The notes: a model not told the origin generated them from the letters alone. A DNA stretch of 36,842 bases from Nemertoderma westbladi (GCA_032718475.1 JAUCBJ010008922.1:1-36842), one strand, 5' to 3'; shown: positions 1 through 11,684, numbered from the stretch's first letter. Translations and numbers: made by a program.

Positions 1-287
1 AACAGTAAGAGTCTTTTTCTCTTTGGGGCGAGCCACTTTACTAGGAGGGCTATAACTCCTGGGTGAGGGGTGCAATACGATTGCATCTGAAGGTTTAGGA
101 TTACGGTCGGTGTATCCGCCGGTCGAGGTACCCGGTTGATCAACGTCAACATCGGTGGAACGAGGTCGAACAACCTTTTGAGCGCGTTTCAGGACAGCGG
201 CTCTTACTGGTCCCTGATGGGTCGTTTGCACGATTGCGATAGGTTGACTGTGTGTAGTGAGAAATTTCCTCGGTTTGATGGTTCTCT

Positions 288-309
288 CTTTATTTGATCT
301 TTATTTGAT
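288..309. repeat. 11-bp tandem duplication inside gag-like ORF
   Basis: CTTTATTTGAT occurs twice head to tail (288-298, 299-309). On the minus strand it lies next to the only non-TGA stop of the frame that a frameshift does not explain (TAA at 301-303), so it looks like a replication-slippage lesion. Confidence 0.7.
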
Positions 310-703
310 GGTTCTGGCTTTATATTCATATGGTCATCGATGAACTTTTTGTAGCTCTGGATGCGAGTTTATGAACAAGTCACCGTATTCTGGATCTTGA
401 CGGATGAAAGTTGATCAAGTTATAGGAATTCAGGTTATTAGGATTAATATTCCTAAGATACTTGCGAACAAATTTAGTTGAAATATTCTCGCCAACACGC
501 TTCATCAGCTGGTAGCTAGGAGTGCGAGATTTTTGCTCGACGGAAGCAAAGAGATAGGGGTGAAACGCATAGACTCCTTCATAGGCACGTCCGGGATAGT
601 ATCGATGACGTGATTCGCAATCGAGATCTGTGTTAGCTTCTCAAGCTCTGATATAACGCAGGGCAACCATTTTGTCTACGCTTTTTAGATCTCAGTTGAA
701 AGG

Positions 704-1033
704 GCAATCGAAACTTGCGTGTCCTTTAAACTGACAATGATGACATTGAGTCATAAATTGAGGACAGACTGCGAAGATGTGTAGATTATTGAGTCTACAA
801 TACGCACAATAAATCTCCATAGCAGGTTGATCTTTAAAGTAGGAGCAGGGTACGCTGGAGACCACCGGGGTAAAGTGATCTCGTGATGCACATAATCGGC
901 AACGTTTCCTAGAAACATAATTGGCATGCCGATAATCGTATGCTGTGAAACATTGTGGACCTTGATACCATTCCAGCACATAATCATTGTCGCTGCTCCT
1001 GGGCGCTGTGGGTTGAATCTCCTCAGACTCCAA
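704..1033 (-). other. Zinc-binding cluster with CCHC knuckle in gag-like ORF
   Basis: Within the segment read from 1033, cysteine pairs occur at segment residues 45/48 (CRLC) and 76/79 (CAYC), followed by a knuckle C97-x2-C100-x4-H105-x4-C110 at 704-745. The last spacing is the classic retroviral or retrotransposon nucleocapsid pattern (CHHCQFKGHASFDC). The preceding CxxC pairs could bind another zinc. This is the main evidence that the long ORF is gag-like; the motif is seen directly, the role is inferred. Confidence 0.65.
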
Positions 1034-4000
1034 TCAAATTGGTTCTTCTTCCAATTGCATAGCTGAGGTAGGTGCAGCAGTTTCCTCAAGTGAACCCACT
1101 GTTTGAACTTCTACAATAGAATAACCTGTGGGAATTTGGGGTCTTTGTATGACAGATGAATGTAGGTTCTGTATTCAAACGTCCTTAAAAATGGCGAATC
1201 CAGCGCTGTCCAACTTCTCAGCAGCTGAGTCTCTTAAGCTGAGCTTGGTCAAAGCGCGGTCCTTGAACTGACTATCAACGTTGCGGAACGGAGTCAGAAA
1301 GCGCCTAAAGCATTCGAATCGGATGAAATTATTGTGTTCATCTAGCTTGGCGAGTTTGGTTCCAAGCAGTAAGGGATGAGCGCGTATAGTGCGAGTGCAC
1401 ACATCGGCTAGCCAACCGGCAAGTGCGGCGTTCTCGAAGATAGTGTATATAGCTAATGAGGGATGGAGTGGAACACTCATAAAGCTATAGACGACGCCAG
1501 GTACGGTTAATGGTCCGTCAAAATATAATCGAGAATAATGATCTCCATATATTTGTTGGTAACTGACAGGGTTTCCAACTTTGAAATTCCATCCATATTC
1601 TTGGAAGGCAAGATGTCCGATAGAGGTTCATTGTACTTTATTGATTCCGCTTGATGTATTGGCATACATAGTTCGGAAGAAACCTCGGCCTTCTGCCCAT
1701 GGTGCAATCAGCTGGGTGTCTACGAAAGGATATGGGATATTCTCCATGTTTCTGAAGTCATTTTGGAGATCTCCATAAACAGCTTTTAAACTTAAACTTT
1801 TAAACCGATTTTAAGGAATCTCTCGTCAAACAGCATCTCGAGCACTGGCTGGGATAGCATAGATCCATCTATACCCATGGCCGGTTTGCGCTCGGTATCG
1901 GTAACATAACGCTGCGCGAGTTTGAATTGTCCATGTCGGAGTTTCTTTTGTATCTCGGTGAGAGTCTCAAAAGAATCGATCATGTCGGAACACGCTCGAG
2001 TAAACACATGTGTAGAACCAGCTAGTCCTCATATGTGTATCATTCGCATAGTTCCCAGTTCTCCAACCGGCACGCTACCTTCGTTATCGTAAGTGACAAC
2101 TCCATACATTTCGATAACGTTAAGAGTTTCGTTCCACTCTTTGGTAGTGTTTTCTATGGTCATACCCACTGTATGCCATAAGGTTGCGTGTTCGCTTGCG
2201 TTAGGTAAATCGCTATACTTCAGATAATGTGTAGTATAAGTCTCTGCATCTCCATATCGCTGTATTCTCTCTTCCTCGAATAATACGTCGAGATTCCAAT
2301 GGACTAATCGAGTTTTAATAAATCCATCGAGATTATACGGAGGTATTATGTCCTTTTCTATTCTTGAAACATTATAAGGTTTTCTGAATGAGTTTACTTT
2401 AACCAATTGATCTGAATGTTTCTGTAGTTGTTCGAGTTCAACAAGATCAAGGGGGTTTATCAATGGTAGAAACTTTAAACTGTGCGTAGGATCTTCCGGT
2501 TTCACCATATAATATTGAGTCAGATTGACATAATAAGGGTGATCTTTGATCCCATAAAATGAGTTTGGTAAAGGTCTAGCGCGTAGGTTGACCTCGTATA
2601 CCATACAACGGACAAGATCCGCTCGATTGTCCGGAGGTTCAACGAGTATACCGTCGACACGAGCGGCCTCGATTGGCGGACGTTGTAACATAGGAGTGTC
2701 AGCGATAAGATATCTAGATCTTAAGTTGATATCAACCGGTTGGGGTTGTACCGTGGCGAAGAGTTTGTCTCCGAAATGGGGAACCATCGAAGGATGAATG
2801 ATGGTTTTGGAATAGAGATCAGTCATAAGAATTTGAGCTTCTGGCTGGGCTAAAGCTGCTTCCTCTCTCTCATCCATTTCGATGTGCTTCTCCTCGAGCT
2901 GATTTTCCTCCGCTTGTCGTTGGAAGCATTCGTCCAAGAACTCTTGTAGAGAGTACGTTCGTCCAAGTTCGATATCTTCTTCGAGATTCTGGATTTCCCG
3001 ATCGAACTGGGGTAAAGCCAATTCTTTTACCGCTTGGACTTGTTGTTGCAATTTACGTTTGTCTAAACAATCGTAGGTTCCCTTTCCGATCTTTTGTCGA
3101 ATAGCGTCTAACAAGTTTCATACAATGCTCTCCTCCACCTCGGTGACAGGTTGTATAGGGGTAAAACCGGGATGATTATACAGGTTGAACGGTGATATTA
3201 GCTGTCCGCGTCCCAATCCGGCTAGGTAGGATGGGCGAATATCTAGAGAGCCCACAACCGGAGTGCCACCGACTAATTGTTCGGGTAACACTAGATCTTT
3301 GAACAATGAGTAGAGTTCAGGAGGATCCGTCATACTATTAGGATCAAGAGTCTGAGGTCTCACCAGAGAATGAGGAGGTCTGACCGAGTATTCCGGAACT
3401 CTGATCATAGGTTTATTTAAGGATCGTTTGAGTCAAGCGAGCATAGGTGATACGTCGAATAAGTTACGCTCAAAACTCCCGTAAGTATAGCGAGTAAAAC
3501 TGTGTTTAGCGCAACGTCTCCGCGGATTTTTATGTCTTTCCGTTTGTTGATTGGGTCTAGGGCATTCATCGCAGTAATGCCAAAGACGCACGTCTTGTAA
3601 GGGGAACGCTGGTGATCTTTCTCCAGTTTTACAATATTCCTCCATCTGTTCGAAGCTATCCGGTACAACAGGTAGCGGTCGATCGGCGGTAAGATACATC
3701 ATAGTAACATAGAGTCGTTTGAGTTCTATCATAGGGTTATGATGTATACCTTGAGGATATCGAGTTTCTAGATTTTGTTGACTGGCTACATTGAGATAAG
3801 TTTCTCTCAAGAATTCCAAATATTCGTTGAAGTCACTGCGTTTATCCGGCTCTTCAACATCTTCTCTTTCGAGTCGGTTTCGTATAGAATTTTCATGTTC
3901 GATTCTCAGTTTATCATTCCGACTCCGCTGGGTATGATATTTAAATAGGATCATTTCTCTTTCTGTATCTACATCGTCCATGTCGTGTAAGTAAATCGAT

Positions 4001-5065
4001 AGGATGACCAGTAGTTAAGAAGTCAATATACGTACCATTACGATGCGTATAGCGAGCGGTGAATTTCCGATAGTCCAATTCACGCTTGTGCTGTTCTTTT
4101 GACATTGGCGGTTCGATATAATGGCCATCATCTTCCGTAGTATGTTGACTAGCGTCGCTGCTTATTAAACTATCAACAAATGCTTGCAGTGGTAGTGTAT
4201 ATCGCTCCATGATACCAAGATCATCTTCTATCAACTCAGTCATAGCTGCTATATGAGTTTATTGATATTAGAGTTAATAATAATCAGGCTAGCAGTCGTC
4301 GCTGCCTCCCCCTCAGTGCCCCCGGACAGCGCAAGATCCTCAGCGCTGATGTACTGTCGTCTCTGTGCCTCTCGCCAATGTAGTAGCTACACAACGACAA
4401 CAACAACCAGCGCGAGTCACTCCACTGTCCATCCCAAGGGCTTAGATATACTGGAGGTACTTGCTACATAGGCGGGGTAACTTTCACAACTGCGACTCGC
4501 TACTGTAAACACACTTTAGTAGTAACATTTACCTATAAATACACAAATTCCACATTCCTGTCACAATTTGTACAAATTAGGGCCATTTGTCCGTTAGTCA
4601 AATGCCTTCCAGAATGCCACGTTATTATTATGTATCCCTGGATACTAGCAAGGTGCTATTTATTCCGCATGCTATTCAATAGGGCAAGCTTTCTATTGTT
4701 CCTTTAACTCGCTTCTAATTCTAGCGTGGTTGTTACTATGGTGACATTATGGAAAGCTAGCGGTAGAATTAGAGTAATTCTCATGCATTCAGATCTGGGA
4801 TGCTATTTAATAGTGATTCTTTAATTGTCAATATTCCCCTTATACATGATTTTATGAATTTTATCGGCTATTGACTGTACACTGGAGATTCTCTCACACT
4901 AATATACTTAATAGGGTGAATCTCCGCTCCCATGATCTATTAAGTAATGGAATTTTGGGAATGTTTATAAATTGTATAAAATGACAATTTATCAAATTCA
5001 TGAGAGGATATGAATTTAAAATTTATTCCCGTGAATTTTATTATTTGTTATTAAATAGACACAAT

Positions 5066-5205
5066 TTTATTCCAGAACATGTCTGGGGACTAGGATCCTT
5101 AATTCCAGAAATTTGTCTTTTAAGAGTATCGGTAAGTACTACGATATCTTAATTGACTAGAATTTTAGAGGATCGAAAATTTTAACATATTTGATTTATA
5201 GATTT
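5066..5205 (+). repeat. Direct repeat copy A
   Basis: Pairs with 5318-5455. Shared blocks are TTTATTCCAGAACATGTCTG with GGGAC following, a diverged middle, then ATATCTTAATTGACTAGAAT. The copies are about 250 bp apart. Inside each is an imperfect dyad, CCAGAACATGTCTGG. Confidence 0.8.
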
Positions 5206-5317
5206 TCTGGAGTTAATTTGTTAGTTTTGTTAATTTGTTATTTCCTCTATTTTAACATTTGTTATAACAAACGTTATAAATATTTATTAAATATTTAATA
5301 TTTAAGATGGGCACCGA

Positions 5318-5455
5318 TTTATTCCAGAACATGTCTGGGGACGTTAACCACTGATTCTAGAATTTTGTCTTTCAAGTATATCGGTGGGTGCCGCGATATC
5401 TTAATTGACTAGAATTTCAGATGGTCAAAGGGTTTAACAGATTTATTTGAAGATT
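5318..5455 (+). repeat. Direct repeat copy B
   Basis: Second copy of the 5066-5205 unit. A shorter related stretch (TAAATGGACATCATTCTA) near 5530 resembles the left edge of copy A (TAAATAGACACAATTTTATT), so a third partial unit may follow. Confidence 0.75.
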
Positions 5456-6030
5456 TATTAACAGATTTGTTTGATAACATTATTAATATTAATAATATTT
5501 GTTAATATTTTGAGCTTCAACGCTACTGTTAAATGGACATCATTCTACTATATATATTATTTAAGATACGGTATGAGAGCAATATTGCAAGAAGCAATGT
5601 CAGTGAGAAAAGGCAAGTCGTTTCCAAGGTCTACCCAGAGCTTGGTTTAGCCGAGACACGAGAATCTGAACTTTGCATTCCTGATACTCTACTTACCAAT
5701 AATACTTGAGTATAGTAGGGGCGGTATATTGTACTTTTAATAAGTACAGACATTTCATCTTACTGTAGTCACGTATTTATAGTATGATACGGACAGTAAG
5801 GAAAGAGAAAATGAATTATTTCTCGCCGTTAAACGAAATATATTATACTAAGTAATTAAGTAATAAAACACGAATATATTGCACTAATCTACTGAATAAT
5901 CGTTAAAATATTATTCTACTAAATAAAATTAAAGAAAACGATTATAATAATAAAATTATATAATAATGCATACATAAATATAAAAATAAAAAAATAAAAT
6001 AATGTAGTCACACACCTACTCCAAACACTG

Positions 6031-7902
6031 TTACGTTGGGGAATCCCTAGAAGTTTGTTGGATTAGGGAGGTGGTCGTGGGAAGAGTCTCTTGCCTTCCA
6101 TAGTTACCGGACAACTCTCGGTCTCTTTCCAGTAAACATAAACGACCAACTGGGCGATAAAGTTGTTGTGTTTCGAATACAAATCCAGGTTTCTTAAAGC
6201 TACGTCGCATGACAACGAGTTCTACCGATCGTACTAAACCATCATATGAGATATGAGTCTCGATGATACGAACTGTCTGCCACCTCTTACGTGGAAGATA
6301 TGATTCCACGATAAGGACCATGTCTCCGGCGCTGACGTTTTCTTGCTGCGCAAACCACTTTGTTTGAAGTTGTAGCGTAGGAAGATAATGTTTTTGGAAA
6401 TGGTCAGCGAAACGACGGGATAATAACTGCATAAGTCGCCAAGTTTGTCGGCAGTATTCGTCTCCGTCTGTGATTTCCGATTGCGGGAGCATGGCTACAG
6501 GTTTCTTTAGTAGGAAATGCGCGGGTGTTAGCGCTTCTAGGGAGTCGGGGCTCGATGAGACTGGCATAAGCGGTCTCTCGTTAAGATAGGCGGCGATTTC
6601 TTCCATTAACGTCCACAAAAGTTCGTCGGTGAGATACGCGCGGCACGGCACTATAAAGTGAAATGCGGTCTTCACGCTTCGTATTAGTCTCTCCCAACTT
6701 CCTCCCCACCAAGGGGCGTCGGCGGCGTTGAAGGTCCAGCTAGATGCTGTTACCCTTAGATGATCGTCCACCTGTCTTTGGTTCCAATCTTTTACGTAAG
6801 CTTTGATCTCATTATTGGCGCCAATGAAGTTTGTTCCTTTGTCAGATCTCATAGTGTTGCTAGTCCCAAAACGAGCGATCTGTCGGCGTAAACTCAGTAT
6901 GAAGCTGTTGGTAGATAGATCGTTCACCATATCTAGATGGATCGCTCTACAAGTCATACAGACAAAGATGACACACCATCGCTTGACTATAGTCCTAGCA
7001 CGGCATACTTCAATAGGGCCAAATAAATCCATACCAGTATTAGTAAAGGGTGGTTCATAACAGCTTACTCGTTCCCAAGGTAATTCTGCCTCTCGCTGTG
7101 TTAAAGGCCTACTAAATGCTTTCCTATAAGGTATACAGTTCCTAAGAACTTGGTTCAGAGCTCTACGGGGCTTGTGGAAATAATAGCGAGTTCGAATTTC
7201 GCTAAGAACTCGTTCTCTACCAGCATGGTAAAGCCTACTGTGAACATCTACAATCATCTTGATTTGTAATTCAAGATTTCTAATGAGTATGGGAAACTTA
7301 GTGTCAAAGGACAATGGAGCATTGGTTAATCTCCCTCCGACACGTATTAACCCATCTATCATTGTACTAGAGAATCGATCCCTTAAGCGCATCTGTGGAT
7401 TTCTCAACAACAGGAAATACTTATCGGAATCTTCGTAACATTGCAGGAGTCTCAGTATCTGCTTATTGGTATCATCATGTTCTTGGTAACTGATCTTCTC
7501 AGTCAGAAACCTATCAGACACTCTATAAGTGGGAAGGTTTTTAATAGCATGGACCCTTTCAGATACTATTGGAGCGGTATCACTAGCGATTTTCATCCTG
7601 GAATAGTGATGATGGAAACACCTTTTCAGATACACAACGGCCTTGCAAAGCCGATTCCAGGAGCTATAATGATCTATTGCTCTTTGTAGGAGAGGGGAGA
7701 GTCCTTGCGAGACGTCTGGTGTTCCAGATTTCCAGTCTCTTTCCCTGATTTCTATAACAGATTTATTCATATTTCTTGTAACATCCGTGGGTGTATTTAA
7801 ATCCACAGCGTCGTCACCGGAGGTGTGTAGTACAGACAGATCTATCACGGGTTTAAATAACTTTGATTTACTCGTCCGGGTTTTAGGTTTGACTTTCTCC
7901 AC
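6031..7902 (-). pseudogene. BEL integrase, longest intact segment
   Basis: 623 open codons, the 3' end of pol. The zinc-binding HHCC domain has H221, H226 and C256, but the last cysteine is Tyr (CIPYRK where family members have CxxC). The DDE catalytic core is present: D292 (GMDLFGP), D354 (RSDKGTNF, with Lys where Asn is usual) and E404 (GGSWERLIRSVK). A basic C-terminal segment follows (MRRSFKKPG). The codon at 7902 is GTG inside a polyprotein, so it is not a start. The catalytic triad survives although the rest of the element is broken, which suggests fairly recent death. Integrase inserts cDNA into the host genome. Confidence 0.93.
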
Positions 7903-7929
7903 TCCCTTGGCTTGTCTAATCTCCGCCGA

Positions 7930-8503
7930 GATGAGGGGGCCATTCCTCCTCTTCTTTACTCAGGAAGTCGGGTCCACCTAACCAGTCTGGAGTATCTATC
8001 AATTCTTGAGGAGTTGCTCCTCTGGAAGCGATGTCAGCTGGATTAATCGTCCCAAGGCAAAGTCTCCATTGATCCGTATTAGAGCAACTGAGTATAATGG
8101 CTACTCTGTTGGTAATGAAGATGCTGAAATGACAGACTTATTTGTTATATACTCCAGAACGAGTAAAGCATCAGTCCAATAGACAGTTTTCTTCAGTGGA
8201 TAGTCGATCTGTTCTGTTACATTCTGGCCGATGGCTGTAGCGTATATTATATATATATATAATATATATATAGCCTTTAACTCGTAGTTTGTTGTTTATT
8301 AGGGCCTTAGAGGCGACTAATGAAACTTTAATTCCATCCAGAGTTTCAACCCTCAGGTAGGCTACTATACCGATTCCCATATCGCTGGCGTCTCCAAACA
8401 CATGGAGTTGATAGGAATATGTGGGGAGAACGTGACCAAAATATGAGCGGGAAATCTTATAAAGTTCTCGATGGATGGTAGAGAATCTTCCCATTTCATC
8501 CAC
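7930..8503 (-). pseudogene. BEL RNase H domain, broken
   Basis: One base phase away from the RT. It shows LHVFGDASDMGIGIVAYLR (the first RNase H aspartate) and LVASKA. An AT dinucleotide microsatellite at 8244-8273 then interrupts it. TGA 8171-8173 and a TAA near 8138 follow in the same frame, after which NPADIASRGATPQEL and DWLGGPDF (8050 to about 7970) continue the RNase H C-terminus and the pre-integrase linker. The domain would degrade RNA in the RNA:DNA hybrid. It returns to the RT/integrase frame near 7930. Confidence 0.8.
8244..8273. repeat. AT-dinucleotide microsatellite in RNase H
   Basis: A run of TATATA-type sequence lies between LRVKGY and RYSHRPECN codons of the broken RNase H. 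It is self-complementary and probably expanded after insertion. Confidence 0.8.
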
Positions 8504-9468
8504 TTCCTTAGCAGTTCTCCCTTGAGTGGATCATCCCACGAGTGGTTTTCGAGCCACATTTGTTGTACTAAGCTCCGAGCAACTAATATGACTGGGCTAA
8601 TAAATCCCAATGGATCGAAATAAGTGCTCAGGATACTTAGACAAATCCGTTTAGTTCTAACTGGATTATCTCGTTGTTTTAACTGAAAGAATAAGATATC
8701 TCTCTCCGTGTCCCATTTTAATCCAAGAGTCTTGGTTTCTGGAAGATCGTCTTTAATGCGGTCCAGGTCTTTAACACCGCGGTCTTCTGCTGGTATCGAT
8801 TCCAGGAACTCACGGGAGTTGCTAGTGAATTTGGTTAGGCGAAATCCACCTCGTCGTAAGCACTCAACCATTCCCTTGGCAACATTTATTGCTTCTTCCA
8901 CCGATGGAAGGGACTTTAAATTGTCGTCTATGTAAATATCCCGTTTGATGTTGTCGATAACCGCTTTAGAGAAGGCGTCTCGGTTGTCATCGGCAGTGGT
9001 ACGCACTACCGAACAAGCGTTCGAGGGGCTCGAGATGATCCCGAAAGCCTGGATTGTCATCCAGTACTCTACTGGTTTTCGGTTGAGGTCTCCTTCAGGC
9101 CACCACAGAAATTGTAGGCTGTCTCGATCCCTATCCAATGCTTTGACTTGTAGGAACATGCCTTCGATGTCCGAAGCGAACGCGATCGAATATTGCCACA
9201 GTCTTAGTAATATTCCCAACAAAGATTGGAGTAAGTTGGGTCCCGGCAACAGTTCGGAATTCAGGGATTGGCCCATGTAAAGGGCGGAGCCGTCAAACAC
9301 TACCCGGACTTCGTTTGGTTTACCGGGATTGGGAACGTAATGATGTGTCAGATAATACGTTCTCTCCATTACGGGTGTTTCTTCCGGAACTCGCTCCGCG
9401 TATCCATTATCTATAAATTTCTTCAGTTGGGTTTTATACATTTCCCTGGCTTGAACGTTAGTCGTCAA
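8365..9468 (-). pseudogene. BEL/Pao reverse transcriptase
   Basis: Polymerase that would copy element RNA into cDNA. In this segment the palm motifs are VRVVFDGSA (residues 54-62), the metal-binding aspartate in ASDIEG (D100), AFGIISSPSNA (141-151) and the catalytic YIDD box (179-182), followed by KTLGLKWD. The order and spacing fit BEL/Pao rather than Gypsy or Copia. The 24 codons upstream of 9468 to the TGA at 9540 are open and conserved in style, so the ATG here is not a true start. The last 40 or so codons (below about 8470) are out of frame with the RNase H, showing an indel. Confidence 0.92.
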
Positions 9469-9537
9469 ACGCCGATGTAATTGTGTGATTCTTTTTTCCG
9501 CTAAAGGTCGGTTATTTACGAAGCTGGGTTCTCGCCG

Positions 9538-10224
9538 TCAGAATGGAAGACCAATCTCATAGCGACCTTCATCCTTCAGATAACGTGTGGTCGTTTCCTG
9601 AATCTGCTTGGCTCTCTCTTCTTCGACAGATAAAGCTTTGTCGTAGGAATTAGGCTCTACGGCTTTTTGAGTAAAGAATCGTACGGTGTGTTCATCGCGT
9701 AGTTTGTTATTATATCGATCTACTACTTCGTTTAATTCATCATTGTACTTCAATGGTTCGCTATGTTGGTTGATAAGGTTACATAGGTTGACTTGGTTTA
9801 ACCAAGTTTGAGTCTCAGTGAGGAGATCAATGGTATTTTCCTCGTCATATAGGTTGCTTATGCCATCATTATCTGAGGAGTATGGACTTTCCTCAGTTGG
9901 AATTTCTTCTTCACTTATATCTTCCTCCCATTCACTCACCTGGTGGACTCGTTGACTTGGGAGTCTTTCTAGTAAGGTCATATGGGAAGGTCCAGTGAAG
10001 TACCAACCTACTCTCATTCTTCCCGCATACATCTGGAGTGGTTGCGGTCGAGCTGGCCGTTTTTCTAATGTCTCAAGCGCCTCGTGCGCATTTTGGCCGA
10101 GTAAAATCTGCACCCCTGGATAATCCGTACTAAATCTAGGTATGTTGCATTGCTGGGTAAAATGATCTTCATCCCAGTTGTAAGGCTCCACTTGGCTAGT
10201 AGCAAAGTTCTTTATCGTCACCAT
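9538..10224 (-). pseudogene. BEL protease C-terminus and pre-RT linker
   Basis: Same frame as the protease segment, open for 228 codons. Near the start, IPRFSTDYPGVQILLGQNAHEALE resembles the C-terminal strand of BEL proteases (the hydrophobic-hydrophobic-L-L-G turn). An acidic linker follows. The end (EGRYEIGLPF) matches the conserved [GR]YEVGLPW-like block that precedes BEL reverse transcriptase. A TGA at 9538-9540 falls right after this block, and the RT continues in the same frame, so the stop is a point lesion. Confidence 0.75.
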
Positions 10225-10290
10225 ATATTACACTATTTTCTCCTAGTTCATCCTGGGGAGTGGACAACGCACCCACGTAGTAATCTGTGG

Positions 10291-10791
10291 TTACTGTGGA
10301 TTTCCAATAACATGCATAATTCCGGAAAGGTTCAGTTTGGTTCGGAACATTGGTTGACCAGCAAAGATATCTTCGGCTAGGTCTTTGTCGATAAAGGTGC
10401 CTGTACTGCCGGAGTCAAGGAGGGCATTTACTATTAAGCCCCTCCCTATTCCATGCACCCTCAGTTGCACCACCGGGAATTCTCGGATACCGACAGATGA
10501 AGTTGGCGCTTTCCAAGAGGGCTGTCGATCCGGAATAGACAGTCGAGGATCTTCTCCGTCTGTTTCAGTCTCATACGTAAGCGCTCGATACACAGTTGTG
10601 TTGATCATATAACAAGATTCATTTTCGTCTGAGAATTCGTCTGTGTAGAATCCTTCCATCTCCGAACTGTGGTCAGTGACGTTCACATCACTGAATTGGA
10701 CATGTAGTTCGGGTTCACTCACCTGACTCGTACGGGTCCTGTCAAATTCTGTATGCAGCAAGATATGATGTTTCGCGCCGCACTTAGCACA
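10291..10791 (-). pseudogene. BEL CCHC knuckle and aspartic protease
   Basis: At 10753-10791 the frame encodes CAKCGAKHHILLH, the BEL/Pao zinc knuckle (C-x2-C-x3-HH-x3-H) at the gag C-terminus. About 100 residues later LLDSGSTGTFI (near 10390-10425) carries the retropepsin-like active-site D-S-G. The protease would dimerise and mature the Gag-Pol polyprotein. A TAA at 10291-10293 cuts the frame, and TAG 10243-10245 and TAA 10228-10230 follow in the same frame before coding resumes. Identification is strong; activity is lost. Confidence 0.85.
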
Positions 10792-11684
10792 CTTCGCATC
10801 TGAGTAACAGGATTTCCCGGATTATGATCAGATCTGTATGGGATATCATTATCAACAGGCTTATAATTACCCTTAATAGGGTTTACTATAGGAGTTTCTA
10901 CTTCGCTAGCAGTATAGATGCGTGTAGGCTCCACACCTTGCGCATGAAATACTTCAGACCTAACGGGCTGACACATTGTTACAGGGGGTGGTGGTATACC
11001 CATTTGTATATTTACTAATTTATCGCGCTCTAGAGCGATACTTTGTTGTACTTCTTGCAGTTCTAACCTACTCTCTCTTACTGTTCCCTTTAACAGTTGA
11101 ACAGTCCCTTCCAATTCTCGGACTTGCTCGGAAGATTTGATTTTATTACCTTCCAGCTGTCTGAGCAACTGCTCCATCCCCCGCCGTGCTTCATCCATCC
11201 ACTCAACCGCGGAGTCGGGAGTTGCCAACGTAGTAGCTGGATGGCGCATCGGGATGACGGGAGACAATTTGTTTATAATGTCTTGCTCGGCATCCAGGAC
11301 TGTTTGGGATTCCGGCAATTGTCTACTGGGCACAGGTAGTTTTCTACTGTGCAAAGGGAACTTAGAGCTAGGTTCTTGAAGCAAAGGGGTCTCTAAAAAG
11401 GGAGTGGCTTCACTAACAGGCCTAATTATTTCGGGCTCATCTACTATAGTTGGGAGTCTTTCTACTCTAATAATTTGGTCTGTAGGTTCTTGATTACTTG
11501 AGTCTACATTAGCTAGTTGCCTTCTCACCGCAGGAGGCAAATTAGGTAACTTCTGCTGGTGTGGCGCTCTTCTACGTCCCCTTGAACGAGATTTATTACC
11601 TTTACCCTCGGGATCCATTGTATCACCTTCATCAGAGGAGGTAAATCCCTGTCTTCGGGGAGTAGATCGACTCAGTAGCTGCAT
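10719..11684 (-). pseudogene. BEL gag, C-terminal segment (shifted frame)
   Basis: About 320 codons in a frame offset from the flanking gag and protease segments. It includes a basic stretch (KSRSRGRRR) near 11570, Pro-rich linkers and a helical stretch rich in Leu/Gln/Glu near 11030-11200 that could coil. Near 10790 the frame is lost: the CCHC knuckle that should follow is read in the frame of the next segment. Two compensating indels bracket this part, so it is a broken portion of one gag ORF rather than a separate gene. Confidence 0.65.

Larger units (their letters stand above)
1..4243 (-). pseudogene. Large gag-like ORF, broken, unassigned family
   Basis: The reading frame opens with ATG at 4243 (in-frame TAA just upstream) and runs past the window start, roughly 1,400 codons. 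It is followed through three phases: 4243 to about 3990, about 3981 to 1795, and about 1795 to 410, then a further phase to base 1. The middle is hydrophilic, with a Glu-rich helical stretch near 2850-3050. A CxxC...CxxH motif (YCDEC ... RCAKH) lies near 3500-3580, and the 3' part holds CxxC pairs and a CCHC knuckle followed by a basic, Pro/Ser-rich tail. This layout suits a nucleic-acid-binding gag or capsid-like protein of a mobile or viral-like element. I recognise no family and see no protease, polymerase or integrase; any would lie beyond the window. Nine in-frame TGAs and about three frameshifts mark it as inactive as read by the standard code. Confidence 0.55.
4244..6030. other. Non-coding spacer, AT-rich; no LTR identified
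   Basis: No coding potential is visible. The stretch lies downstream of the BEL integrase and upstream of the gag-like ORF, where a 3' LTR would be expected. I compared it by eye with 13060-16300 and saw no long match, so an LTR pair is not supported. It contains the 5066/5318 direct repeat, listed separately, and long A/T runs at 5820-6000. Confidence 0.5.

Noticed and set aside
11632-11684. Programmed ribosomal frameshift between BEL gag segments
   Set aside because: No clear slippery heptamer was identified, the frame returns near 10790, and other indels are present, so decay is simpler.
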